From Cristatella mucedo (Eukaryota; Bryozoa; Phylactolaemata; Cristatellidae): DNA of 11,349 nt. Shown one piece after another: positions 1 through 8,194 of this stretch. A model generated the notes under the pieces. The model was given only the letters and a program-made list of their open reading frames with translations, made no database searches and was not told where the DNA came from. The stretch is from positions 64,001 to 75,349 of the forward strand of contig WPIO01000347.1 of the NCBI GenBank assembly GCA_009760855.2, written 5' to 3'. The translations under genes and the position numbers were made by a program. Numbering within the stretch: position 1 is the first letter of the stretch; each line of letters begins with the position of its first letter.

Positions 1-459
1 TCAAAAAAGGCAGTGATTCCATGGTTGTCATTACGTATTATAGAAATACGTGCTCTTGACATTCGGCTATCATCAACTGGATGCATAAGCTCCTCGGTGG
101 GATGTCTTACACACCTAGTTAATGCCGTCCACTCATGTTGATGCAGCTCAATAACCTGCGAACAGGTTCTCACATTTCGCATCGTTTCACCCTGTCGCTG
201 ACGGACTCGCACTCGCTTAAAAGGTTATACTGGACGGTATGATAAAGATCACGAAGATATGGGTGATTGCTGTAGGTGATAGTGGGCGTGCTAGTCGTTC
301 GCAAATCTTATTCGATGAAGGCATACTGATAGGTGGTAGTCATCTATGCAACTACTGCTTGCCCCACTGAGCTCTCTTCGAACTCAGTAAACTTTCAGCA
401 GTGCAGGATTTTACAGGTAATCGATCGTACTGCCGTGCTCCACCATCGTAAAAAAAACC

Positions 460-472
460 GTCGGTTACCGAC
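460..472. repeat. Small inverted repeat GTCGG-TTA-CCGAC
   Basis: Five-base arms flank a 3-nt loop. The element is preserved in all units (also near 3569, 6481 and 9379). It could form a short hairpin but is too small to interpret on its own. Confidence 0.5.
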
Positions 473-1913
473 AGGGCAGATTATATACACCAATCGTTGG
501 ACCCAAATGCCTCATTAACCTGAATTGTGGGCTAATGCCTTGAGTCCACTTTAAACGTGAAACACTCAGGCAGAAAATATACGTGGGGACGTTACCCTAA
601 GCGTTTACTAGTTTAATTGCAGCCGTTTGCACCAGCTTTAATAGCGATTACCCTCGGTAATACAGTGGTGCAGCTTGTCGTATGGTCACTTGTCCAGGAG
701 ATGAGATGAATGTGGGAAACCGATATGACTACAGCTATTACTGCTTCTAGTGGAATTGCTGACAATTCAGTGGATTGTCGTGAACTCAATGAGATCGGGA
801 GACTACCCAGTGTCCTCACAGTCGCCGTGTCCGAGAACACAAGAACTAGAATCATTAGGAAGTCGATGTAAAGCCATGACCACTCGGAATTGTCACGTCA
901 AAATACACACGTCCAGTTAGATTTAAAGCACTCTTACATATGTCTATAGGTCAGATGATGGGATTAGTATACATTGTAAGTCAATAGCTTAGACGTTTAT
1001 CGAAAGTGTCTCCTCGATGAAGCTCTCTGACGTAAGGGTGAAGACATACCATCAACGACACGGATAACGTGCCCCCAACAAGCCTGCCTGCAAATGCACG
1101 AGCATATTCATAAAGGGCAGCAGTTAAAAAACGTTACTACCACCTAATCCTGAATCGATAATCACATGGAAATGCAAAGCAAACTGCTGCTACACGCAGA
1201 AAGAAAACCTTTTACACCGTCGAACACTTAGAAAGTGTAGGTTTTCGAGCTTAGATAGATTATTCTTGCTCATTTCTCATCCGAGTGACAGCAAGCCTAA
1301 CTATTGAGCAGCTCGGGGGCAAGTAGTGAGTTATTGCAGGATTTGAACTTCTTCAGATGCCTATTTTACGTTGTTTATTCGTTCCTTTCAATTAAGCCCT
1401 CGATCGAAGAGGTTTCCACCACCCAAGCCCATAATTAGCTGCTGCTTGTATGCTCCAGACCGGTGGGTGTACTTGATTCGTAATCCTATTCTGCAAGACA
1501 GTATTTCGATTCTCTCTGCAACCTAGAAGCATGCCGACGTGCCCGTTTTATTAGGGCTTATGCAGGAATTTTATGAGTATTCCTAAAACAAGAATTTAAG
1601 CCGCATATCATTAGAGCTCAACTGTTGAATCCATCAACCTTCAGGGCCGAGGGGAAAACATACGTCCTTTTAACAATCGAGGTGGTCGTGTTTTTAAATT
1701 CCGCCCATATGAAAAACCATATTCCCATGTACAAGAGGCTGTAATTGCCGATGAGAATACTTTGCAGCAGTACAACCAGAAACTCTTCAATAAGCTAAGA
1801 ATGTCATTACTTAAACATTATCGTTAAATAGCGATTTAAAATGTTGAGGAAAACCAATTCCTAACTTGTCCGTGCATCGGCCTAAAACTACAAAAGAATT
1901 TTAAAAAGATAAT

Positions 1914-2022
1914 TAGAGGTCATTCAGTCATTGCAATATCTGCAGAGGACATGCAAGCACATGCAATCTAGGCATGCTATAAATAATTTTCAGTAGGTAG
2001 CCCAGAAAATGTACTAACCCTG
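1914..2022. repeat. 109-bp invariant block, unit 1 copy
   Basis: This block is identical base for base to 7937-8045 and 10834-10942, although sequence on both sides differs between units 1 and 4. It contains a series of ATGC motifs (ACATGCAAGCACATGCAATC, then GGCATGC), an exact TATAAATAA at 1978-1986 on the plus strand, and TACTAAC at 2012-2018. The function is unknown. It could be a regulatory element within the intron or a recent gene-conversion tract. Confidence 0.85.
1978..1986 (+). promoter_or_regulatory. TATA-box-like TATAAATAA inside the invariant block
   Basis: This is an exact TATAAATA match on the plus strand, preserved at 8001-8009 and 10898-10906 and absent from unit 2. It points opposite to the LRR exons. 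No open frame of interest starts downstream, so a promoter role is only a possibility; in AT-rich intronic DNA such a match also arises by chance. Confidence 0.2.
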
Positions 2023-2090
2023 CTAGTAAAAAATACTTGCAGGCCCACCCCAGCAAGAAATAAACAAACACATTTCAGTGCTTTATACAA

Positions 2091-2096
2091 CCTTAC
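2091..2096 (-). other. Splice donor of exon copy 1 (GTAAGG)
   Basis: TCG|GTAAGG is a good match to the eukaryotic donor consensus and lies exactly at the end of the LRR frame. The hexamer is kept in all four units, including the two broken exons. Confidence 0.8.
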
Positions 2097-2237
2097 CGAT
2101 GTCAGCTGTTCCAAACCATCAGGCAGACTTGACAGGCCGCAACCCCCAATGCTAAGCTTCTTCAGTGCTTTCAGTTGACATAAGAATGAAGGTACTTCTC
2201 CGAGAGTTGTATTCCTGCTGATATCGAGCTCCTCGAG
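2097..2237 (-). CDS. Intact LRR-encoding internal exon, copy 1 (47 codons)
   Basis: Read on the minus strand, this exon encodes two leucine-rich repeats. Residues 1-24 begin LEELDISRN and contain VPSFL; residues 25-47 begin LKKLSIGGCGL, contain LPDGL and end EQLTS. This fits the LxxLxLxxN/CxxLxxLPxxLxxL pattern of curved protein-binding solenoids. The acceptor TTTAG directly precedes the first codon; its TAG is in frame, so the exon cannot extend upstream. The donor GTAAGG directly follows the last codon. Length is 141 nt and both boundaries fall between codons, so the exon can be joined to itself or skipped without a frameshift. In transcription order it follows the copy at 5011-5151. It is only a fragment: no start codon, signal peptide, membrane segment or effector domain is in the window, so the parent protein (cytosolic or extracellular) is unknown. 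It could belong to a pseudogene, although nothing in this exon is broken. Confidence 0.88.
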
Positions 2238-2277
2238 CTAAACGACATTTGTTACTGATGAAAGGTATGTTAAAGAA
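2238..2277 (-). other. Splice acceptor region of exon copy 1
   Basis: Transcribed right to left, this contains pyrimidine-rich ATTCTTTAACATACCTTTC, a branch-site-like CAGTAAC about 20 nt before the exon, and TTTAG directly at the exon start. The TAG is also an in-frame stop, which fixes this as the upstream limit of the coding stretch. Confidence 0.7.
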
Positions 2278-2825
2278 TAAGAAATTCACAAGTGAAAACC
2301 GACACGTAACATCTAACGTAAACATATACATGCATAAACGACGGCTTCTACAAATTCCAGGTAGAGCCAATCAAATTTCAATGCAGCTGGTATACAGTAA
2401 GAGGTTGACGTCATCGAATAATAGAAAAAAGAATCTCTGTACAACCTATAAGCAACTTCTGATCCATAGAAAAGTGATGGCTTCTCAGGTCGTTAGCCCC
2501 CGTGCACTTGTTCATAGTAACTGTTAGGTTTGCCGTTAGAGGTATGTGCTTAGTGCCTACTGTTTTTTGATGCGGAAATTTCACAGTTCTAGTTCAAGCA
2601 GTCCCTGAAAACAACAAGATCTCTAGCGTTATCAGCATTCACATTGTCGGAAATACAGACATCTACTCGTGGCTCAATGTTTACGTACTGGCTAGAATCA
2701 TGAGTTGTGAACGATTAGTGTGTTGACTTGCTGCAAAATCTATGCTATGCCAAGCTGCTGGCTAGTTCACTGATTGCATAGGCCGTGCAGCAGTTAACAC
2801 TATTAAACTGACACATAAACCTTAA

Positions 2826-2950
2826 AATGTTGCAACATTAGGCCGCCTAAGTTCAAATTACACCAACCCAAGGTCCTATCAAAACCGTTTGTTAAAACGC
2901 TTAACAAATGCTACTGGTTGTAATCTTTTGACCTATTTAGCTTGCTAAAT
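2826..2950. repeat. Palindrome cluster, unit 1
   Basis: Four inverted repeats lie within 125 bp: the perfect 14-bp palindrome AATGTTGCAACATT (2826-2839); TTAGGC-C-GCCTAA (2838-2850); arms CGTTTGTTAA and TTAACAAATG around a 5-nt loop (2886-2910, one mismatch that would be a G-U pair in RNA); and ATTTAGC-TT-GCTAAAT (2935-2950). In minus-strand transcripts they lie about 600 nt upstream of exon copy 1, within the intron. Confidence 0.8.
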
Positions 2951-4969
2951 TACAGCCTGCTTTTCCGATGAAGGTCTACAGTTTTTCTCCTGTCTTTTAA
3001 ATATACCACTTTTTCTCAGCAACCTAGTTAGGCTTGATTTTAATTAGCCCATGCCGGTAGTAAGGCATAAAGCAGCCCCATCGAAATACGAGCTTGCTTG
3101 ACGGGTCTTCGAAAAAGTCAGTAATTCCATGGTTGTCATTACATATTATAGAAATACGTGCTCTTGACATTCGGCTAACATCAACTGAATGCATAAGCTC
3201 CACGGTGGGATGTCCTTACACACCTAGTTAATGCCGTCCACTCATGCTGATGCAGCTCAATAGCCTGCGAACAGGTTGTGACATTTCGCATCGTTTGACC
3301 CTGTCGCTGACGGAATTGCACTCGCTTAACAGGTTATACTGGACGGTAAGATAAAGATCACGAAGATATAGGTGATTGCTGTAGGTGATAGTGGTCGTGC
3401 TAGTCGTTCGCAAATCTTATTCGATGGAAGGATACTGATAGGTGGTAGTCATCTATGGAACTACTGCATGCCCCACCGAGCTCTCTCCGAACTCAGTAAA
3501 CTTTCAGCAGTGCAGGATTTTACAGGTAATCGATCGTACTGCCGTGCTCCAGCATCGTAAAAAACATCGTCGGTTACCGACAAGGCACATTATATACACC
3601 AATCGTTGGACCCAAATGCCTCATCAACCTTATTTGCAGGCTAATGCCTTGAGTCCACTTTTAAACGTGAAACACTCAGGCACAAAATATACGTGGGGAC
3701 GTTACCCTAAGCGTTTACTAGTTTAATTGCAGCCGTTTGCACCAGCTTTAATAGCGATTACCCTCGGTAATACAGTGGTGCAGCTTGTTGTATGGTCACT
3801 TGTACAGGAGAAGGGATGAATGTGGGAAACCGATATGACCACAGCTATTACTGCTTCTAGTGGAATTGCTGACAATTCAGTGGATTGTCGTGAACTCAAT
3901 GAGATCGGGCGACTACCCAGTGTCCTCACAGTCGCCGTGTCCGAGAACACAAGAACTAGGTACATTAGGAAGTCGATGTAAAGCGATGACCACTCGGAAT
4001 TGTCACGTCAAAATACACACGTCCAGTTAGATTTGACGCACTCTTACATATTTCTAAAGGTCAGATGATGGGATTAGTATGCATTGTAAGTCAATAGCTT
4101 AGACGTTTATCGAAAGTGTCTCATCGATGAAGCTCTCTGACGTAAGGGTGAAGACATACCATCAAAGACACGGATAAGGTGCCACAACCAGCCGGCCTGA
4201 AAATGCACGAGCACATTCGTAAGGGGCAGCAGTGGTAGAACGTTAGTACCACCTAATCCTGAATCGATTACCACATGGAAATGCAAAGCAAACTGTTGCT
4301 ACACGCAGTAAGAAAACCTTTTACACCGTCGAACACTAAGAAAGTGCAGGTTTTCCAGCTTTGCAGGATTATTCTTGCTCATTTCTCATCTGAGTGACAG
4401 CAAGCCTAACTATTAAGCAGCTCGGGGGCAAGTAGTGAGTTATGGCTGGACTTGAACTTCTTTTGATGCCTATTTAACGTTGTTTGTTCGTTCCTTTCAA
4501 TTAAGCCCTCGATCGAAGCGATTTCCCACACCCTAGCCCATTATTAGCTGCTGCTTGTATGCTCCTGACCGGTGGGTGTACTTTATTTGTAATCCTATTC
4601 GGGTACACAGTATTTCGATTCTCTCTGCGACCTAGAAGCATGCCGAGGTGCCCGTTTTATTAGGGCTTGTGCAGGAATTTTAAGAGTATTCCTAAAAGAA
4701 GAATTTAAGCTGCATATCATTAAAGCTCAACTGTTGAATTTATCTTCCGTCAGGGCCGAGGGTGAAAAAGTGCGTCCTTTTAACAATCGAGGTGACCGTG
4801 TGTTTAGTTTCTGCCCGTACGTGATACCATATTCCCAGGTACAAGAGGCTGTAATTGCCGATGAGACTACTTTGCAGCCGTACAAATGAAACTCTTTAAT
4901 CAGCTAGGAACGTGCTCACTGAAATTGTATCATTAAATGGCGATCTGAAATGATGAGGAAAAACCAATT

Positions 4970-4986
4970 TCTAACTGGCAAACACG
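4970..4986. other. Deletion junction in unit 2
   Basis: CTAACTGG is joined directly to CAAACACG, whereas units 1, 3 and 4 have ~200 bp between these points. There is no target-site duplication and no terminal repeat, so loss from unit 2 is favoured. The missing part contains the 109-bp invariant block. Confidence 0.8.
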
Positions 4987-5004
4987 TTTCAGTGCTTTAT
5001 ACAA

Positions 5005-5010
5005 CCTTAC
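5005..5010 (-). other. Splice donor of exon copy 2 (GTAAGG)
   Basis: The motif and position are identical to those of copy 1. In unit 2 the intron directly downstream of this donor is shortened by the ~200-bp deletion, which ends only about 28 nt after the donor. Confidence 0.8.
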
Positions 5011-5151
5011 CGATGTCAGCTGTTCCAAACCATCAGGTAGACGTGACAGGCCACAATGCCCAATGCCAAGCTTCTTCAGTGCTTTCAGTTGACATAAGAA
5101 TGAAGGTACTTCTCTGAGTGTTTTATTCCAGCTGATATCGAGCTCCTCGAG
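5011..5151 (-). CDS. Intact LRR-encoding internal exon, copy 2 (47 codons)
   Basis: This is the same two-LRR exon as at 2097-2237, again 141 nt, open throughout, with acceptor TTTAG and donor GTAAGG. Its EQLTS end would join the LEELDIS start of copy 1 to give a continuous repeat. It differs from copy 1 at 10 nucleotides: six amino-acid changes (R8W, T10K, G13R, S29G, G32H, S37R, the G32H codon taking two substitutions) and three silent changes. All scaffold positions (Leu, Ile, Asn9, Cys33, Pro16, Pro39) are unchanged. Residues 8 and 32 occupy the same position in the two LRRs, next to the conserved Asn/Cys on the concave side; residues 13 and 37 are also equivalent to each other. This pattern fits a working binding surface better than neutral decay. 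The family is clear as LRR; the protein and ligand are not identifiable. Confidence 0.88.
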
Positions 5152-5190
5152 CTAAACGACATTTATAACTGATGAAAGGTATGTTAAAGA
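5152..5190 (-). other. Splice acceptor region of exon copy 2
   Basis: This is the same layout as copy 1, with a pyrimidine-rich ATACCTTTC and a TTTAG acceptor. The branch-site-like motif has changed from CAGTAAC to CAGTTAT, which could weaken or move the branch point. Confidence 0.65.
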
Positions 5191-5739
5191 ATAAGAAATT
5201 CACAAGTGAAAACCGACACGTAACATCTAACGTATACACGTACATGCCTAAACGACGGCTTCTACAAATTTCAGGTAGAGCCAATCAAATTTCAATGCAG
5301 CTGGTATACAGTAAGAAGTTGACGTCATCGAATAATGGAAATAAGAATCTCTGTACAACCTATAAGCAACTTCTTATCCATAGAAAAGTGATGGCTTCTT
5401 GGGTCGTTAGCCCCCATGCACTTGTTCATAGTAACTGATACGTTTGCCGTTAGAGGTATGTGCATAGTGCCTACTGTTTTTTGATGCGGAAATTTCACAG
5501 TTCTAGTTCAAGCAGTCCCTGAAAACAACAAGATCTCTAGCGTTATCAGCATTCTCATTGTCAGAAATACAGACATCTACTCGTGGCTCAATGTCAACGT
5601 ACTGGCTAGAATCATGAGTTGTGAACGATTAGTGTGTCGATTTGCTGCAAAATCTATGCTATGCCAAGCTGCTGGCTAGTTCACTGATTGCATAGGCCGT
5701 GCAGCAGTTAACACTATTAAACTGACACATAAACCTTAA

Positions 5740-5864
5740 AATGTTGCAACATTAGGCCGCCTAAGTTCAAATTACACCAACCCAAGGTCCTATCAAAACC
5801 GTTTGTTAAAACGCTTAACAAACGCTACTGGTTGTAATCTTTTGACCTATTTAGCTTGCTAAAT
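5740..5864. repeat. Palindrome cluster, unit 2
   Basis: The same four inverted repeats occur: AATGTTGCAACATT at 5740-5753; TTAGGC-C-GCCTAA directly after; perfect 10-bp arms CGTTTGTTAA/TTAACAAACG at 5800-5824; and ATTTAGC-TT-GCTAAAT at 5849-5864. Spacing is the same as in unit 1. Confidence 0.8.
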
Positions 5865-7936
5865 TACAGCCTGCTTTTCCGATAAAGGTCTACAGTTTTT
5901 CTCCTGTCTTTTAAATATACCACTTCTGCTCAGCAGCCTAGTTAGGCTTGATTTTAATTAGCCCATGCCGGTAGTGAGGCATAAAGCAGCCTCATCGAAG
6001 AACGAGCTTACTTGACGGGTCTTCGAAAAAGTCAGTAATTCCATGGTTGTCATTACATATTATAGAAATACATGCTCTTGACATTCGGCTAAGATCAACT
6101 GAATGCATAAGCTCCACGGTCGGATGTCCTTACACACCTAGTTAATGCCGTCCACTCATGCTGATGCAGCTCAATAGCCTGCGAACAGGTTGTGACATTT
6201 CGCATCGTTTGACCCTGTCGCTGACGGAATTGCACTCGCTTAACAGGTTATACTGGACGGTAAGATAAAGATCACGAAGATATAGGTGATTGCTGTAGGT
6301 GATAGTGGTCGTGCTAGTCGTTCGCAAATCTTATTCGATGAAGGGATACTGATAGGTGGTAGTCATCTATGCAACTACTGCATACCCCACTGAGCTCTCT
6401 CCGAACTCAATAAACTTTCAGCAGTGCAGGATTTTACAGGTAATCGATCGTACTGCCATGCTGTGCCATCGTAAAAAAACCGTCGGTTACCGACAAGGCA
6501 CATTATATACACCAATCGTTGGACCCAAATGCCCCATCAACCTGAATTGCAGGCTAATCCCTTGAGTCAACTTTTAAACGTGAAACACTCAGGCAGAAAA
6601 TATAAGTGGGGACGTTACCTTAAGCGTTTACTAGTTTAATTGCAGCCGTTTGCACCAGCTTTAATAGCGATTACCCTCGGTAATACAGTGGTGCAGCTTG
6701 TTGTATTGTCACTTGTACAGGAGAAGGGATGAATAAGGGAAACCGATATGACCACAGCTATTACTGCTTCTAGTGAAATTGCTGACAATTCAGCGGATTG
6801 TCGTGAACTCAATGAGATCGGGCGACTACCCAGTGTCCTCACAGTCGCCGTGTCCGAGAACACAAGAACTAGGTACATTAGGAAGTCGATGTAAAGCGAT
6901 GACCACTCGGAATTGTCACGTCAAAATACACACGTCCAGTTAGATTTGACGCACTCTTACATATTTCTATAGGTCAGATGATGGGATTAGCATACATTGT
7001 AAGTCAATAGCTTAGACGTTTATCGAAAGTGTCTCATCGATGAAGCTCTCTGACGTAAGGGTGAAGACATACCATCAACGACACGGATAAGGTGCCCCCA
7101 ACCCGCCTGCCTGCAAATGCACGACCACATTCATAAGGGGCAGCAGTGGAAAAACGTTAGTACCACCTCATCTTGAATCGATAATCACATGGAAATGCAA
7201 AGCAAACTGTTGCTACAGGCAGTAAGAAAACCTTTTACACTGTCAAACACATACAAAGTTCAGGTTTTCCAGCTTAGCTAGATTATTCTTGCTCATTTCT
7301 CATCTGAGTGACAGCAAGCCTAACTATTGAGCAGCTCGGGGGCAAGTAGTGAGTTATGGCAGGACTTGTACTTCTTTAGATGCCTATTTTACGTTGTTTA
7401 TTCGTTCCTTTCAATTAAGCCCTCGATCGAAGAGGTTTCCCCCACCCAAGCCCATTATTAGCTGTTGCTTGTATGCTCCTGACCGGTGGGTGTACTTGAT
7501 TCGTAATCCTATTCTGCAAGACAGTATTTCGATTCTCTCTGCAACCTAGAAGCATGCCGAGGTGCCCGTTTTATTAGGGCTTATGCAGGAATTTTATGAG
7601 TATTCCTAAAACAAGAATTTAAGCCGCATATCATTAGAGCTCAACTGTTCAATCCATCTTCCTTCAGGGCCGAGGGGAAAACATACGTCCTTTTAACAAT
7701 CGAGGTGGTCGTCTTTTTAAATTCGGCCCGTATAAGAAACCATATTCCCATGTACAAGAGGCTGTAACTGCCGATGAGAATACTTTGCAGCCGTACAAAC
7801 AGAAACTCTTCAATAAGCTAAGAATGTCATTACTTAAACATTATCGTTAAATAGCGATTTAAAATGTTGAGGAAAACCAATTCCTAAATTGTCCGTGCAT
7901 CGGCCTAAAACTACAAAAGAATTTTAAAAAGATAAT

Positions 7937-8045
7937 TAGAGGTCATTCAGTCATTGCAATATCTGCAGAGGACATGCAAGCACATGCAATCTAGGCATGC
8001 TATAAATAATTTTCAGTAGGTAGCCCAGAAAATGTACTAACCCTG
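7937..8045. repeat. 109-bp invariant block, unit 3 copy
   Basis: This is identical to the unit 1 copy. It lies about 70 nt downstream (in minus-strand transcription) of the donor of truncated exon copy 3. Confidence 0.85.
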
Positions 8046-8113
8046 CTAGCAAACAATACTTGCAGGCCCACCCCAGCAAGAAATAAACAAACACGTTTCA
8101 GTGCTTTATACAA

Positions 8114-8119
8114 CCTTAC
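8114..8119 (-). other. Splice donor kept by truncated exon copy 3 (GTAAGG)
   Basis: The donor is intact although the original acceptor is gone, so any use would need the new AG at 8184-8183 or another upstream acceptor. Confidence 0.6.
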
Positions 8120-8182
8120 CGATGTCAGCTGTTCCAAACCATCAGGTAGACTTGACAGGCCGCAATCCCCAATGCTAAGCTT
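8120..8182 (-). pseudogene. 5'-truncated LRR exon, copy 3 (21 codons, possible new acceptor)
   Basis: Only the second LRR survives: on the minus strand it begins KLSIGDCGLSSLPDG and ends EQLTS, followed by the normal GTAAGG donor. A deletion at 8183/8184 removed the first LRR and the original acceptor. The new junction reads GAATAG directly before the AAG codon, so an AG dinucleotide sits exactly where a 63-nt, phase 0-0 mini-exon of 21 codons would begin. If used, it would add a slightly short LRR in frame (LTS-KLSI instead of LTS-LEELDIS). Upstream there are pyrimidine stretches such as CCTCTTACTGC, but a competing CCAG lies closer to them. Residue 32 is Asp here, against Gly in copy 1 and His in copy 2. 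It is most simply a dead exon, but it has no stop or frameshift. Confidence 0.8.
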
Positions 8183-8194
8183 CTATTCAATGCA
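8176..8194. other. Deletion junction in unit 3 cutting the LRR exon
   Basis: The text AAGCTTC, then TA, then TTCAATGCAG joins two points that are ~214 bp apart in unit 1. TTC/TTCA lies near both break points and TA looks like filler, as expected from end joining. On the minus strand the filler creates the TAG that sits directly before the AAG codon. Confidence 0.8.

Larger units (their letters stand above)
1..2096 (-). other. Intronic sequence downstream of exon copy 1, 3' end outside the window
   Basis: The intron begins with donor GTAAGG at 2096-2091 and runs off the window. The next LRR exon, if the array continues, would be expected about one period to the left, outside the window. Apart from the 109-bp block at 1914-2022, I see nothing functional in this stretch. 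Confidence 0.7.
1..3108. repeat. Repeat unit 1 (longest, carries both optional segments)
   Basis: This unit keeps both the ~200-bp segment around 1868-2068 and the full LRR exon at 2097-2237. Its first ~1000 bp share diagnostic variants with unit 4 (for example GGTTCTCAC near 165, and the stretch around 505-550). The part from ~960 to 1860 instead sides with unit 3, and the part after the exon is closest to unit 2. The window begins inside or very near the unit boundary, so the true left edge of the array is not visible. Confidence 0.95.
2238..5010 (-). other. Putative GT-AG intron between the two intact LRR exons (2773 nt)
   Basis: The intron starts with GTAAGG (5010 down to 5005) and ends with TTTAG (down to 2238). 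It is phase 0. It holds the left part of unit 2 and the right part of unit 1, including the palindrome cluster at 2826-2950. The several 60-95 codon open frames inside are not conserved as proteins between units. Apart from the features listed separately, I see no gene in it. Confidence 0.8.
3109..6022. repeat. Repeat unit 2 (lacks the 109-bp core segment)
   Basis: This unit carries the second intact LRR exon (5011-5151). At about 4978 the text jumps from CTAACTGG to CAAACACG, skipping ~200 bp that units 1, 3 and 4 all have, including the invariant 109-bp block. I see no target-site duplication or terminal inverted repeat at the junction. A deletion in this unit is therefore more likely than an insertion into the other three. 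Confidence 0.95.
5152..8119 (-). other. Intronic interval between exon copy 2 and remnant copy 3
   Basis: If copy 3 is skipped, this is part of a longer intron. If copy 3 is used from its new AG, it is a complete intron from GTAAGG (8119-8114) to TTTAG (5152). It contains the right part of unit 2 and most of unit 3, with a palindrome cluster at 5740-5864 and a copy of the invariant block at 7937-8045. No coding region is supported here. Confidence 0.7.

Noticed and set aside
613-855. 80-codon minus-strand open frame recurring near 3723, 6636 and 9532
   Set aside because: It recurs because the whole unit is duplicated. Differences between copies mostly change the amino acid rather than being silent, the unit 4 copy starts later, and the composition resembles no family I recognise.
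709-870. 53-codon plus-strand frame starting ATGTGGGAAACC
   Set aside because: The start codon is lost in unit 3 (ATAAGG replaces ATGTGG) and nothing in the protein is recognisable. LNEIGRLPSVL looked briefly like an LRR but lacks the repeat spacing.
1868-2068. Segment absent from unit 2 as a small mobile element inserted in the other units
   Set aside because: No target-site duplication, terminal inverted repeats or A-tail at its edges; a deletion in unit 2 is simpler. A genome-wide search for dispersed copies would decide.
2152-2370. 72-codon minus-strand frame overlapping exon copy 1
   Set aside because: It reads the LRR exon in the wrong frame and continues through the acceptor into the intron.
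2249-2527. 92-codon plus-strand frame next to exon copy 1 (88 codons in unit 2)
   Set aside because: Basic, low-information sequence. Copies differ mostly by amino-acid-changing substitutions, and unit 3 has a deletion and a stop in the equivalent region. It is intron antisense to the LRR gene.
2590-2615. tRNA T-arm-like GTTCAAGCAGTCCC
   Set aside because: No matching acceptor stem, D-arm or anticodon arm at the right distances on either strand.
3228-3413. 61-codon minus-strand frame identical in units 2 and 3
   Set aside because: Identity reflects shared ancestry of this block. Units 1 and 4 carry changes that break the frame or its start.
3372-3560. 62-codon plus-strand frame containing AVGDSGRASRSQ, also at 9183
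   Set aside because: It resembles a nucleotide-binding loop only superficially (no GK[ST]), depends on a GTG start, and is interrupted in units 1 and 3.
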